Positions 1 through 8,365 of a DNA stretch of 45,437 bases are shown here, in pieces. Under the pieces are notes generated by a model. It did not search any database. It saw nothing but the letters and a program-made list of their open reading frames with translations, and was not told where the DNA came from. How positions within the stretch are numbered: the first letter of the stretch is position 1; each line of letters opens with the position of its first letter. The stretch spans positions 1-45,437 of the forward strand of contig PKDQ01000028.1 of assembly GCA_002862645.1 (NCBI GenBank). Reading direction: 5' to 3'. Origin of the DNA: Flavobacteriaceae bacterium. GTDB taxonomy: Bacteria > Bacteroidota > Bacteroidia > Flavobacteriales > Flavobacteriaceae. Made by a program: the position numbers and the translations under genes.

Positions 1-165
1 GGAGCCAATACAGTCATCTCGGATAGTACAGTCAAAAACAGCATGATTCAAACAAACTGCCAGATTGAAAAATCCCATTTGGACGGTGCCATGATTGGCA
101 ACCATGTCCGTTATAGCGGAACACAGACGCAAGTGAGTATTGGTGATTATTCAGAATTGGAATAA
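1..165 (+). CDS. Sugar-phosphate nucleotidyltransferase, C-terminal end (partial)
   Basis: Only the last 54 residues are present; the reading frame is open from base 1 to the TAA at 163-165. The peptide has the hexapeptide-like rhythm of a left-handed beta-helix (short repeats around TVISDSTV, SMIQTNCQI, SHLDGAMIGN), as at the C-terminus of glucose-1-phosphate thymidylyltransferase or mannose-1-phosphate guanylyltransferase-like enzymes. These make NDP-sugars in the cytoplasm. Only three bases separate it from the DUF4292 gene, so the two are probably co-transcribed. The catalytic N-terminal domain lies outside the window, so the sugar specificity cannot be judged and another beta-helix acyl or nucleotidyl transferase is possible. 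Confidence 0.7.
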   Translation, partial: GANTVISDSTVKNSMIQTNCQIEKSHLDGAMIGNHVRYSGTQTQVSIGDYSELE

Positions 166-168
166 CAA

Positions 169-924
169 ATGAAAAAACTGAGCCTTATTGGATTTGGGGT
201 GTTAGTGGTCATGGGGTGTAAATCCCTAACTCCAGTGGCAACGACCAGCGCCATTGATACTAGCTTGCGTCCACGGGCGGTTCAACAACGAATAGAAGAC
301 AACGAACTGCGCTTTGAAAGTTTGCAATGGCGAGGGAAAGCCTCTATTGAACAAGAGGGAAAGCGACAAAAAGTTAGCGTCACGCTGAGGGTCAAGCAAG
401 GCGAAGGAATTTGGATAAGCGGGTCTGTGATTGTACCCTTGGCACGTGTTCTCATAACGCCCAAGCAGCTTCAGTTTTATGAAAAGATAAATAGGCGCTA
501 CGCACAGTTTGATTTTCAGCAAGTAAAAAAACTACTGGGTGCACCGATTGACTATGAAATGATTGAGCGCATCATCACAGCAGGTCCACTTGATACACGA
601 GCCCTAAAACGAGCAAAACTTACGTTTTCACAAAACAACTACATCCTTAGCTCACGCAAAAGAGGGGTTTCGCTGAAATGGACATATGACGCTGCTTTTA
701 GGCTGGTCTCTCAAGAGTTTTCAAACAATGAAACGTCTGTTCGCATAGATTATGATGGGTATCGACGCATTAACAACCAATGGGTGCCACAGCAACTTAT
801 GGCCAGCTTGAGCGGTGTAGACAAGACTACCGTGTTGAAATTGCAATACAAACAAACACAATTAAACGCCAATTTTCAAATGGTCTACGAAATCCCAAAA
901 GGGTACTCAAAAATTAAGTTATAA
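169..924 (+). CDS. DUF4292 family outer-membrane lipoprotein
   Basis: A 251-residue protein with a lipoprotein signal peptide: two lysines, a hydrophobic stretch and a lipobox ending VVMGC, with lipidated Cys17. The rest resembles the DUF4292 family of Bacteroidota, whose fold is thought to be LolA/LolB-like, with a first conserved block around LQWRGKASI (about residues 52-60) and beta-rich sequence to the end. The precise function is unknown; lipoprotein or lipid handling in the periplasm is an inference from that fold. Its stop overlaps the start of the EnvC-like gene by one base (TAATG at 922-926), so the two are translationally coupled. Confidence 0.8.
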   Translation: MKKLSLIGFGVLVVMGCKSLTPVATTSAIDTSLRPRAVQQRIEDNELRFESLQWRGKASIEQEGKRQKVSVTLRVKQGEGIWISGSVIVPLARVLITPKQLQFYEKINRRYAQFDFQQVKKLLGAPIDYEMIERIITAGPLDTRALKRAKLTFSQNNYILSSRKRGVSLKWTYDAAFRLVSQEFSNNETSVRIDYDGYRRINNQWVPQQLMASLSGVDKTTVLKLQYKQTQLNANFQMVYEIPKGYSKIKL

Positions 925-2123
925 TGAAACAATGGGTTTGGTTTTTAATGCTTGTCCCTGTTTTGAGCTTAGCTCAAGACAAAAAAGCAGCGCTTGAAGC
1001 ACAAAAAAAGCGCCTTCAACACCAAATTGTTCAGATAAATGCATTGATAAAAACAAGTGCTGAAAAACGCGCCAATGTCCTAACTCAAGTAGAAACAGTT
1101 CAACTAAAAATGGATCGGCAAGATGAATTGATTCGACTGACCAACCGCCAAATAAATAGACTCAACCAAGAAATAAATATAAATCTGCGTAATATAGAAA
1201 CACTGAGGGCAGAACTCACGTCACTAAAAAAAGATTATGCCGAAATGGTTATTTCTGCGCGAAAAAATAAGTCTTCCCAAAATCGTTTGATGTTCTTGCT
1301 CTCTTCTGAAAGTTTTTGGCAAGCCTATAAGCGCATGGCTTATATGAAACAGTATGCAGCCTACCGCAAACAACAAGGAGAACAGATAGCTGCCAAAACC
1401 AAAGCCTTGCAGCAGTACACCACAGACTTGGTAGCACAACGCAAAGACAAAAAGCAACTCATTAAACAAAATAGGAAAGCGCAAAAAGAATTAGACAGTA
1501 TTAAAAAAAGACAAAATACACTCGTTCTAGAACTTAAAAAAGGGGAAAGAAATTACGCTGCACAAATCAAGAAAAAACAAAAACAACAAGAGGAAATTGA
1601 TAAAGAAATAACCCGTCTTATTCGAGAGGCTATTGCTGCATCGAACAAAAAGGCAGGTACGAAAACAACAAACTTTGTGTTAACACCAGAAGCTAAAGCC
1701 CTCGCTGCTAGCTTTGTGTCCAACAAAGGTCGCTTGCCTTGGCCGGTTGAAAAAGGAATTGTTACCCAGCGTTTTGGCACTCAACGGCACCCTGTTGTAC
1801 GCACAACTACCATCAAAAGCAATGGGGTAACACTTTCAGTCCCTTCAGGAGCAACCGCCCGATGTGTCTTTGAAGGAAAAGTCTTGAATATTGTTCAATT
1901 TAAAGGAAGCAATCCCATAGTACTCGTTCAGCATGGTAACTATATTACGAGCTACAAGAATCTCAGTAAGGTTTATGTGAAAAAAGGTGACCGTATTACT
2001 GCCAAACAGGCTATTGGGCAAATATTCACAAATAAAGACACGGGCAAGACAGCACTACAGTTCAGCCTTTTCTATAATACCAAACCACAAAATCCTGCTT
2101 TGTGGTTATATCATATAAAATAA
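924..2123 (+). CDS. EnvC-like murein hydrolase activator (coiled coil plus degenerate LytM/M23 domain)
   Basis: A 399-residue exported protein. Residues 1-17 are a signal peptide ending in LSLA. Residues about 20-245 are rich in Lys, Gln, Glu and Leu with heptad character, as in the EnvC coiled coil. Residues about 270-395 form a LytM/M23 domain. The zinc-binding signatures are gone: the HxxxD site reads NGVTLS near residue 300 and the terminal HxH site reads LQFSL near 378. EnvC and similar proteins with degenerate LytM domains activate amidases that split septal peptidoglycan, and that role is inferred here. It is coupled to the DUF4292 gene by a one-base overlap and converges on the damaged T9SS gene, with stop codons 7 bases apart. 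Confidence 0.82.
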   Translation: MKQWVWFLMLVPVLSLAQDKKAALEAQKKRLQHQIVQINALIKTSAEKRANVLTQVETVQLKMDRQDELIRLTNRQINRLNQEININLRNIETLRAELTSLKKDYAEMVISARKNKSSQNRLMFLLSSESFWQAYKRMAYMKQYAAYRKQQGEQIAAKTKALQQYTTDLVAQRKDKKQLIKQNRKAQKELDSIKKRQNTLVLELKKGERNYAAQIKKKQKQQEEIDKEITRLIREAIAASNKKAGTKTTNFVLTPEAKALAASFVSNKGRLPWPVEKGIVTQRFGTQRHPVVRTTTIKSNGVTLSVPSGATARCVFEGKVLNIVQFKGSNPIVLVQHGNYITSYKNLSKVYVKKGDRITAKQAIGQIFTNKDTGKTALQFSLFYNTKPQNPALWLYHIK

Positions 2124-2130
2124 GCGTTTA

Positions 2131-2914
2131 TTATTTGACTAGCTTTATTCTTAGTGTCGTTCCTTTGTGTGTCAATCTTAACATATAAATGCCTGTCGTC
2201 AAATGGGGAAAATCAAAATTGTGATGAACGGGTTTAGTTAAAATTCGCTCACCTGAAAGGCTATATATAGTTGCTGTAGGGCTTTGTCAATCCCTCTACA
2301 TAGAGCTTTTGTGAAACAGGATTGGGATAGATGTTTAGCCCTGATATTTCCGCTGTCTCAATACTAAGAACGGCATTTGCCACATTAGTAGATGGGGTGC
2401 CTGTTTTAAAACTCCCATCTGCTTGGCTTTGTAAGGAATGATTTGCTGCATCAGAAGATGCATTTTCGTTGAACAGAACCGTTTTACCTAGGCCCATTAA
2501 TAAGCCTGTATCATCTGGATCATCGCTGTCATAAAAAAAAGCGTCAATGAGATTGCTGGTAGTGGGTGGTGTATCTGTGGGAAGGTCTGATTTATTGCCC
2601 TGATATAGTGCTACTCCTTCAGCATCATTTTGAATGTTAGAGGATAAAGAATTTGAAAAAGTAAACGAAACGCCATTTACTCCAGAATCGCCAATCACAA
2701 AAAAACCATTGGCATCTGTACTGTATCCGTCCAAATCATAGGCGGCATAAATTGCATCGTCAGCTCCGTTAAATAAGACCAGTACATAGCCGTCTAATGC
2801 GAGATTGGGGGTTGAAGAATAAAGTTCAATAAATTCGGCAGTGTCCGTGCCTGGGCTGTCTGCATCTATTTCATTAATAACTAGGGTTTGGGCATTCAAT
2901 AAGCCAACGCCCAT
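2131..2914 (-). pseudogene. Damaged T9SS-exported lamin-tail-domain protein (frameshift, missing signal peptide)
   Basis: The main frame (2261-2914) starts with a short hydrophobic piece (MGVGLLNAQ) and a lamin-tail domain (VINEIDAD...FIELYS), then a linker and the start of a type A T9SS sorting domain (LNIYPNPVSQKLYVEGL). It then meets a stop at 2261. The missing end of the sorting domain (TATIYSLSGERIL ... GIYMLRL ... IKLVK) is intact in another frame down to a TAA at 2131. One extra C in the CCC at 2279-2281 explains the shift. At the 5' end, codons for HLFLF lie upstream of the ATG, but an in-frame TAA (2936-2938) follows a G7 run and no ATG precedes it before ribE. The family holds secreted or surface proteins of varied function. 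Sequencing error is an alternative for either defect. Confidence 0.7.
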
Positions 2915-2956
2915 AAAAAGAAAGAGGTGGGGGGGTTACAAAAATTATGGCCGGTG

Positions 2957-3535
2957 CTAGCGCAGCTTGGCTATGTATTTGCCTACCATATCAAACTCAA
3001 TATTTACCAAATCGCCTTTTTGTAATTGGTGAAAAACCGTATGCGCATAGGTATATGGAATAATGGCCACTCCAAAAGTATTGGATGCCGAACCTACAAC
3101 GGTCAAGCTAGTACCATTTACACAAATTGAGCCTTTTTCAATGGTCATATTTTTAGAGTGTTCGCTGTATGCAAATCGATACAACCAACTGCCATTCTGA
3201 TCTTCTACGCTAATACAGGTCGCTACTTCATCAACATGACCTTGTACCATATGCCCATCTAGCCTGTCGCCAAGTCGCATGGCGCGTTCGAGATTAATTT
3301 TGTCTCCAACACTCCATTGCTTGAGTGCGGTTTTGTCCAAAGTTTCTTGTATGGCTGTAACAGTGTACTGATCGCCGTCAATGGCAACAATCGTAAGACA
3401 TACGCCATTGTGGGCTAAACTTTGATCTATCTTAAGTTCGTGCGTAATATTGCTCGAAAGGGAATAGTGTACATTTCCGCTTTCGCGTTCAATGCGTGTT
3501 ATGGTGCCCATTGTTTCAATAATTCCAGTAAACAT
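2957..3535 (-). CDS. ribE: Riboflavin synthase, alpha subunit
   Basis: A 192-residue protein starting with the hallmark MFTGIIE, so the ATG at 3535 was chosen over an upstream extension of 13 residues. It dismutates two molecules of 6,7-dimethyl-8-ribityllumazine to riboflavin in the cytoplasm. The two tandem lumazine-binding halves are visible, each with a short VNGTSLTV or HNGVCLTI motif and a GHxxG-type segment (MVQGHVDEV). The length is normal for the family. It is divergent from pdxA across only 42 bases that hold interlocked promoter boxes. The gene that follows it on the same strand is the damaged T9SS substrate, so ribE may be effectively monocistronic. Confidence 0.95.
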   Translation of the reverse strand: MFTGIIETMGTITRIERESGNVHYSLSSNITHELKIDQSLAHNGVCLTIVAIDGDQYTVTAIQETLDKTALKQWSVGDKINLERAMRLGDRLDGHMVQGHVDEVATCISVEDQNGSWLYRFAYSEHSKNMTIEKGSICVNGTSLTVVGSASNTFGVAIIPYTYAHTVFHQLQKGDLVNIEFDMVGKYIAKLR

Positions 3536-3550
3536 AAACGGTGAATCCTT

Positions 3551-3558
3551 TACCTTTG
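3551..3558 (+). promoter_or_regulatory. -7 promoter box for pdxA (TACCTTTG)
   Basis: TACCTTTG matches TAnnTTTG exactly and lies 19 bases before the pdxA ATG, giving a leader of about a dozen bases. The minus-strand box for ribE begins only five bases further on, so the two polymerase footprints would overlap. A -33 TTG is not evident. Confidence 0.5.
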
Positions 3559-3563
3559 TCACG

Positions 3564-3571
3564 CAAAAATA
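3564..3571 (-). promoter_or_regulatory. -7 promoter box for ribE (TATTTTTG)
   Basis: On the minus strand the bases read TATTTTTG, a perfect match to the Bacteroidota -7 consensus TAnnTTTG. It lies 28 bases upstream of the ribE ATG, which leaves a leader of roughly 20 bases. I see no convincing -33 TTG at the usual distance. It faces the pdxA box at 3551-3558. Confidence 0.5.
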
Positions 3572-3577
3572 CACAAA

Positions 3578-4570
3578 ATGTCTGCCTTACCCATTATTGC
3601 AATTTCAATTGGTGATCCCAATGGGGTCGGCCTTGAAATTATACTGAAAACATTTCAAGATAGTCGTCTGTTTGAACGCTGCATTCCAGTGGTATACGCC
3701 TGTGTAGATTTTGTAGAAAAGCAACAGGCCCTTTTTCATACACAGGTTCCTTTAGGCTCAATGAAAGAGGCTCCAAAACAAGGGCTATTAAATATTGCAA
3801 CGATATGGAAAGAGTCCCCTGAAATAGCTTTTGGCGAACAAACAGCCCAAGCAGGAACTGCCGCTTTTGAATCGCTACAAGCTGCTGCTACTGTAGTCAA
3901 AAAAGGTCAGGCCAATGCCCTTGTTACTGCGCCAATTAATAAGGCCGCAATAAAAAGTCTTGATTTTCCTTTTGCGGGACACACACACTATTTGGGAGCA
4001 TTGTGGGGGGGCAATGCCTTAATGCTGTTGGCGCATGATACACTTCGTGTTGCACTGCTAACAGATCACATTCCACTTCATGAAGTTACTGCTGCCATAA
4101 CAATAGATGTAATCACGCAAAAAACGAAACAGCTCGGGCAAACACTACAAAACGATTTTGGTTGCCGAGTGCCTAAAATAGCAGTGTTGGGATTAAACCC
4201 ACATGCAGGAGACCAAGGGGTTATTGGCAACGAGGATGATACTGTTTTGAAGCCTGCTGTTGCCGCCTTAAAAAAGGAGGGTATTTTACTGTCTGGACCT
4301 TTTGCCGCAGATGGTTTTTTTGGACAAAAACGGTATAGAAATTTTGATGCTGTTATCTCTTGCTATCACGACCAAGGATTGGTTGGGTTTAAGACCTTGG
4401 CATTTGGACAAGGTGTGAACATAACCACCGGACTCCCTTTTGTGCGCACCTCTCCAGATCATGGCACTGCTTTTGATATTGCCGGAAAAGGTATTGCAAG
4501 TCATGTTTCTTTCGCTGCTGCCCTGCAGATGGCCTGTACGATTTACAATAACCGTCAAAAGAGGGATTAA
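3578..4570 (+). CDS. pdxA: 4-hydroxythreonine-4-phosphate dehydrogenase
   Basis: A 330-residue protein that oxidises 4-phosphohydroxy-L-threonine in the DXP-dependent pathway of pyridoxal 5'-phosphate synthesis. It begins with the family pattern IGDPNGVGLE (residues 11-20). The three metal-binding histidines of PdxA correspond to His164 (TDHIPLHE), His209 (GLNPHAGD) and His264 (CYHDQGLVGFK), at nearly the E. coli positions. The phosphate-site segment DHGTAFDIAGKG is also present. Length is normal. It diverges from ribE and precedes DUF177 by 43 bases on the same strand, an arrangement I recall as common in flavobacteria. Confidence 0.96.
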   Translation: MSALPIIAISIGDPNGVGLEIILKTFQDSRLFERCIPVVYACVDFVEKQQALFHTQVPLGSMKEAPKQGLLNIATIWKESPEIAFGEQTAQAGTAAFESLQAAATVVKKGQANALVTAPINKAAIKSLDFPFAGHTHYLGALWGGNALMLLAHDTLRVALLTDHIPLHEVTAAITIDVITQKTKQLGQTLQNDFGCRVPKIAVLGLNPHAGDQGVIGNEDDTVLKPAVAALKKEGILLSGPFAADGFFGQKRYRNFDAVISCYHDQGLVGFKTLAFGQGVNITTGLPFVRTSPDHGTAFDIAGKGIASHVSFAAALQMACTIYNNRQKRD

Positions 4571-4596
4571 ATAAAGTACTGTCCCGCCAAATTTTA

Positions 4597-4604
4597 TATA
4601 TTTG
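4597..4604 (+). promoter_or_regulatory. -7 promoter box for DUF177-rpmF (TATATTTG)
   Basis: TATATTTG matches TAnnTTTG exactly. It ends only nine bases before the ATG at 4614, so a start site at the normal distance would give a leader of a few bases at most. A CTG at 4579-4581 is the only near match to a -33 TTG. Confidence 0.5.
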
Positions 4605-4613
4605 CCGACTGTA

Positions 4614-5156
4614 ATGCGCGATAATAAAAATGTTTTAGCCCCTTTTGTGTTGGCTTTCGCTGGACTAAAAGAGGGAGTACATCATTTTAATCGCGATATC
4701 ACAGCTACGTTCTTTGATGCTTTTAATTACACCGAATTTAGCAGTACTGCGCTTTTTGTTCAGATTGATTTGACAAAAAAAGCCAGTATGCTTGAAGTAG
4801 AATTTACAATATCCGGACACGTTCGTGTTGGTTGTGATCTAACCAACGAATTGTTTGATTTACCGCTAAACCCAACGCATAAGTTGGTAGTAAAATTTGG
4901 CGAGACATTCAATGATGAAAATGAACATCTGCTGGTGCTCCCTCACGGATCACATCAGTTAGATCTTGCTCAAACACTGTTTGAAACCATTGTGTTAGCA
5001 GTGCCGCAAAAAAAAGTACATCCCGGTATAGAAAATGGCAGTCTTCAATCAGATTTGTTAGACCGTCTAGAGGAATTACATCCAAGCGAAAGCACCAATG
5101 AAAGTGAAACAACGGATCCCCGGTGGGATGCGTTAAAAAAATTAAAAAAAGACTAA
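4614..5156 (+). CDS. DUF177 (YceD-like) protein
   Basis: A 180-residue protein of the DUF177/YceD family, encoded just before the L32 gene as in most bacteria. YceD homologues are linked to ribosomal large-subunit or 23S rRNA metabolism, but their biochemistry is not settled. The start was placed at the ATG at 4614 because the upstream TTG at 4602 overlaps a promoter box and adds only MPTV. Recognisable segments are [11 protein letters not shown] near residue 15, the small beta-rich core with VRVGCDLT, and an acidic C-terminal tail. The classical cysteine pair is reduced to one Cys in that core. Ten bases separate it from rpmF. Confidence 0.88.
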   Translation: MRDNKNVLAPFVLAFAGLKEGVHHFNRDITATFFDAFNYTEFSSTALFVQIDLTKKASMLEVEFTISGHVRVGCDLTNELFDLPLNPTHKLVVKFGETFNDENEHLLVLPHGSHQLDLAQTLFETIVLAVPQKKVHPGIENGSLQSDLLDRLEELHPSESTNESETTDPRWDALKKLKKD

Positions 5157-5166
5157 AACAGCTGTT

Positions 5167-5364
5167 ATGGCACATCCTAAACGAAAAATATCCAAAACGC
5201 GTCGCGACAAACGCCGTACGCACTACAAGGCCGTAGCGCCTCAAATTGCAACTTGCTCCACTACTGGTGAAGCACATCTTTACCATCGTGCGCACTGGCA
5301 TGAAGGAAAATTATACTACAGAGGCAAGGTTTTGATTGACAATTCTGCCGAAGCTAAAGCGTAG
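5167..5364 (+). CDS. rpmF: 50S ribosomal protein L32 (cysteine-poor form)
   Basis: A 65-residue basic protein starting [17 protein letters not shown], the unmistakable L32 N-terminus. It is a structural protein of the large ribosomal subunit. Zinc-ribbon L32 proteins have four cysteines; this one keeps only Cys30 ([13 protein letters not shown]), so it is the C-minus, zinc-independent form. It follows DUF177 directly and is closed by a clear hairpin terminator that separates it from fabH. Confidence 0.97.
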   Translation: MAHPKRKISKTRRDKRRTHYKAVAPQIATCSTTGEAHLYHRAHWHEGKLYYRGKVLIDNSAEAKA

Positions 5365-5387
5365 TTTTTTAAGTCAACCGTATATAG

Positions 5388-5416
5388 AGCGCCTTTTACG
5401 AAAGGCGCTTTTTTTG
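5388..5416 (+). terminator. Rho-independent terminator after rpmF
   Basis: A perfect nine-pair stem, AGCGCCTTT / AAAGGCGCT, with a four-base TACG loop is followed by a run of six or more T. It lies 24 bases after the rpmF stop and should end the DUF177-rpmF transcript. Confidence 0.9.
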
Positions 5417-5428
5417 TGCATTATTGAT

Positions 5429-5487
5429 AAGTTTTGGTCTTTTTTTAGTCAAAACGAGTTGTTTTTGACTAATTTTAGCCAAAACTT
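5429..5487. repeat. Nested inverted repeats upstream of fabH, candidate operator
   Basis: Two palindromes are nested. The inner pair is TTAGTCAAAA (5445-5454) and TTTTGACTAA (5463-5472), perfect 10-base arms with an 8-base spacer. The outer pair is AAGTTTTGG (5429-5437) and CCAAAACTT (5479-5487), perfect 9-base arms. The same word also repeats directly, as TTTTAGTCAAAAC and TTTTAGCCAAAAC. There is no T-run like a terminator after the inner stem, and one terminator already sits upstream. An operator for a fatty-acid regulator is a reasonable inference; no known regulator's box was recognised. Confidence 0.55.
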
Positions 5488-5496
5488 GTAGAATTG
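5465..5496 (+). promoter_or_regulatory. Probable promoter for fabH-accB-accC
   Basis: TAGAATTG at 5489-5496 matches the Bacteroidota -7 consensus in all but one base. A TTG at 5465-5467 lies 21 bases upstream as a candidate -33 element. It leaves 22 bases to the fabH ATG. The -33 TTG falls inside the right arm of the inner inverted repeat, so a bound regulator could block polymerase. Confidence 0.4.
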
Positions 5497-5518
5497 TCTT
5501 TTATGCAATTCGGTTTAT

Positions 5519-6514
5519 ATGACTACTCAAACTGCAGCCATAACCGCCGTTGGAGGCTACGTCCCCGAGCATGTGCTCACCAATGCTGATATAGAGCAAC
5601 TGGTAGATACAAGCGATGATTGGATTGTCTCACGTACAGGAATTAAAGAACGTCGTATTCTCAAACCTACTTCACTGGGTACTTCGTTTATGGCCATCAA
5701 AGCGGCTCAAAACCTTCTCTGCAAAAAAAATCTTGATCCAACACAAATCGATTTGGTTATTGTGGCCACAGCAACACCTGATATGCCTGTTTCATCTACT
5801 GCGGCCTATGTTGCTACTGAAATTGGTGCAACAAACGCATTTGCCTATGACCTACAAGGGGCTTGTTCTGGTTTTTTATTCGGTATGTCAGCTGCTGCTG
5901 CATACATAAGCTCAGGCCGTTATAATAACGTCTTACTTATTGGGGCAGATACTATGTCGTCTATTATTGATTATTCTGATCGCGCTACTTGTGTGATTTT
6001 CGGAGATGGCGCTGGAGCTGTTTTATTCGAACCCAACGACGAAGGGCTTGGACTTCAGGATGAAGTACTTCGTGTTGATGGCAAGGGAAGAACATATTTG
6101 AAAATTGAAGCAGGGGGTTCTATGCTACCGGCTTCAAAAGAGACCGTGTCGCAAAAACAACATTTCCTTCATCAAGAAGGTCGCCCTGTATTTAAATTTG
6201 CCGTATCTAATATGAGTGCTGCCATTACGCAAGTGATCGCGCGCAACGGTTTATCAAAAGATGATATCGATTTTGTAGTTGCACATCAAGCAAACAAACG
6301 TATATTAGATGCAATATCCAATCATTTAAACCTCAAATCTGATCAGATGTTAATCAATATTGACCGTTACGGAAACACTACAGCAGCGACATTACCACTA
6401 TTGCTGTGGGATTACGAACACCTTTTAAAGAAAAATCAAAAATTACTATTCACTGCGTTTGGGGGTGGCTTCACTTGGGGAGCTAGCTACCTGACGTGGG
6501 CTTACAACTCTTAA
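5519..6514 (+). CDS. fabH: 3-oxoacyl-[acyl-carrier-protein] synthase III
   Basis: A 331-residue cytoplasmic condensing enzyme that joins an acyl-CoA primer to malonyl-ACP, the first elongation step of type II fatty acid synthesis. The catalytic triad is visible: Cys116 in GACSGF, His256 in AHQANKRI and Asn286 in YGNTTAA. The N-terminal [18 protein letters not shown] block is typical of FabH. In Bacteroidota these enzymes often accept branched primers, but that cannot be judged here. It is followed after 11 bases by accB, so priming and carboxylation functions share a transcript. Confidence 0.96.
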   Translation: MTTQTAAITAVGGYVPEHVLTNADIEQLVDTSDDWIVSRTGIKERRILKPTSLGTSFMAIKAAQNLLCKKNLDPTQIDLVIVATATPDMPVSSTAAYVATEIGATNAFAYDLQGACSGFLFGMSAAAAYISSGRYNNVLLIGADTMSSIIDYSDRATCVIFGDGAGAVLFEPNDEGLGLQDEVLRVDGKGRTYLKIEAGGSMLPASKETVSQKQHFLHQEGRPVFKFAVSNMSAAITQVIARNGLSKDDIDFVVAHQANKRILDAISNHLNLKSDQMLINIDRYGNTTAATLPLLLWDYEHLLKKNQKLLFTAFGGGFTWGASYLTWAYNS

Positions 6515-6525
6515 AAATAATAACC

Positions 6526-7014
6526 ATGGAATTAAAAGAAATACAAAACCTAATAAAGTTTGTAGCCAAATCTGGGGCAAGTGAAGTAAGCCTAGAAATG
6601 GGGGAGATTAAAATTACCATCAAAACAGATAAGGGCGAGTCCGCAGCACCTATGGCTGTACTGCCACAAGCAGCACCTATAGCTATGCCCCCTGTTCCCG
6701 TTGCTCCTGCGCCAATTGCTGAAGCAGCAGTAGCGCCGGTTGAAACAGCCGCTACTCCAGCTACAGAAAATTCAGGCGACACCATTAAGTCTCCAATTAT
6801 AGGTACTTTCTACCGCAAACCATCTCCAGACAAACCTAATTTTGTGGAAGTAGGGGATCGTGTTAACGAAGGCGACACCCTTTGTGTTATTGAAGCCATG
6901 AAACTCTTCAATGAAATTGAAGCAGAAATGAGCGGAACTATCGTAAAGATTTTGGTTGAAGACTCTACACCTGTCGAGTTTGACCAACCATTATTTGTTA
7001 TTGATCCTGCCTAA
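6526..7014 (+). CDS. accB: Biotin carboxyl carrier protein of acetyl-CoA carboxylase
   Basis: A 162-residue protein with an N-terminal helical segment, an Ala/Pro-rich linker (about residues 40-82) and a C-terminal biotinyl domain. The biotin attachment site is EAMKLFNE with modified Lys126. Biotin on this lysine carries the carboxyl group from AccC to the carboxyltransferase that makes malonyl-CoA. The start at 6526 (MELKEIQ) was chosen because the upstream GTG adds ten residues overlapping the end of fabH. It lies ten bases before accC. Confidence 0.96.
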   Translation: MELKEIQNLIKFVAKSGASEVSLEMGEIKITIKTDKGESAAPMAVLPQAAPIAMPPVPVAPAPIAEAAVAPVETAATPATENSGDTIKSPIIGTFYRKPSPDKPNFVEVGDRVNEGDTLCVIEAMKLFNEIEAEMSGTIVKILVEDSTPVEFDQPLFVIDPA

Positions 7015-7024
7015 AGCCAGACCT

Positions 7025-8365
7025 ATGTTTAACAAGATTTTAATCGCCAATAGAGGCGAAATAGCACTACGTGTTATCCGAACTTGCCGTGAAATGGGAA
7101 TCAAAACAGTGGCGGTATACTCAAAAGCAGATGCCGACAGTTTGCACGTCCGTTTTGCCGATGAAGCCGTTTGTATTGGCCCTGCGCCAAGTAGTGAGTC
7201 TTATCTTAAGATCCCTAATATTATAGCAGCAGCTGAAATTACCAATGCAGATGCCATCCACCCAGGTTATGGGTTTTTATCTGAAAATGCCAAATTTTCT
7301 AAAATCTGTGAAGAGCACAAAATAAAATTTATTGGTGCTTCTGCGCAAATGATTCAGCAAATGGGTGACAAGGCCACTGCAAAAGCAACCATGAAAGCTG
7401 CTGGTGTGCCAACAATTCCTGGCTCTGAAGGAATTATAGAATCCTTTGATGAATGTAAAAAGCTGGCCAAAAAAGCAAAATACCCCGTAATGCTAAAAGC
7501 AACTGCCGGTGGTGGTGGAAAAGGTATGCGTGCCGTATGGAGAGAAGAAGATCTTGAAAAGGCGTGGGAAGATGCCCGTCAAGAATCTAAGGCTGCCTTT
7601 GGCAACGATGATATGTACCTAGAAAAGCTTATTGAAGAACCTCGCCATATTGAAATTCAAATTGTTGGTGATGCTTTTGGAAAAGCCTGTCATCTATCTG
7701 AACGTGATTGCTCTGTTCAAAGAAGACACCAAAAATTAACCGAAGAAACTCCTTCACCATATATGACCGATAAGCTTCGTGAACAAATGGGAGCTGCTGC
7801 GGTTAAGGCGGCAGAATTCATCAAATACGAAGGTGCAGGAACCGTTGAGTTTTTGGTTGATAAGCACCGTAATTTTTATTTTATGGAGATGAATACACGT
7901 ATTCAAGTGGAGCATCCCATAACGGAGCAAGTCATTGATTTTGACTTGATCGCAGAACAGATAAAAGTTGCTGCTGGAAAGCCAATTGAAGGAAAAAACT
8001 ACATGCCAAAACTACATTCTATCGAATGTCGTATTAATGCAGAAGACCCGTACAATGACTTTCGACCATCGCCTGGAATAATCAAGACGCTTCATACTCC
8101 TGGGGGTCATGGAGTGCGTTTGGATACTCACGTATATGGTGGGTATATGATACCTCCACATTACGACTCGATGATTGCCAAACTCATTACCACGGCACAA
8201 ACACGTGAAGAGGCCATTAACAAAATGAAGCGTGCATTGGACGAGTTTGTTATTGAGGGTGTAAAGACAACCATTCCCTTTCACCGTCAGTTGATGGATC
8301 ACCCTGAATATGTTGCAGGGAATTATACCACCAAGTTTATGGAGGACTTTGAAATGGAAGATTAG
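7025..8365 (+). CDS. accC: Biotin carboxylase subunit of acetyl-CoA carboxylase
   Basis: A 446-residue ATP-grasp enzyme that carboxylates the biotin of AccB using bicarbonate and ATP. It begins [17 protein letters not shown], the standard family start, so the longer frame beginning inside accB was rejected. The glycine-rich ATP loop GGGGKGMR, the [14 protein letters not shown] active-site block and the C-terminal biotin carboxylase domain (RINAEDP, FRPSPG) are all present and of normal length. It is the last gene of the fabH-accB-accC operon. The carboxyltransferase genes (accA, accD) are not in the window. Confidence 0.97.
   Translation: MFNKILIANRGEIALRVIRTCREMGIKTVAVYSKADADSLHVRFADEAVCIGPAPSSESYLKIPNIIAAAEITNADAIHPGYGFLSENAKFSKICEEHKIKFIGASAQMIQQMGDKATAKATMKAAGVPTIPGSEGIIESFDECKKLAKKAKYPVMLKATAGGGGKGMRAVWREEDLEKAWEDARQESKAAFGNDDMYLEKLIEEPRHIEIQIVGDAFGKACHLSERDCSVQRRHQKLTEETPSPYMTDKLREQMGAAAVKAAEFIKYEGAGTVEFLVDKHRNFYFMEMNTRIQVEHPITEQVIDFDLIAEQIKVAAGKPIEGKNYMPKLHSIECRINAEDPYNDFRPSPGIIKTLHTPGGHGVRLDTHVYGGYMIPPHYDSMIAKLITTAQTREEAINKMKRALDEFVIEGVKTTIPFHRQLMDHPEYVAGNYTTKFMEDFEMED

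Noticed and set aside
5445-5472. The inner inverted repeat before fabH read as a second terminator
   Set aside because: It has no T-run after the stem, it is AT-rich, and a clear terminator already follows rpmF at 5388-5416.
6483-6785. A 100-codon minus-strand frame rich in Ala, Gly and Thr over the end of fabH and start of accB
   Set aside because: It is the complement of the Ala/Pro-rich linker of AccB and has no promoter or homology; a shadow of the real gene.
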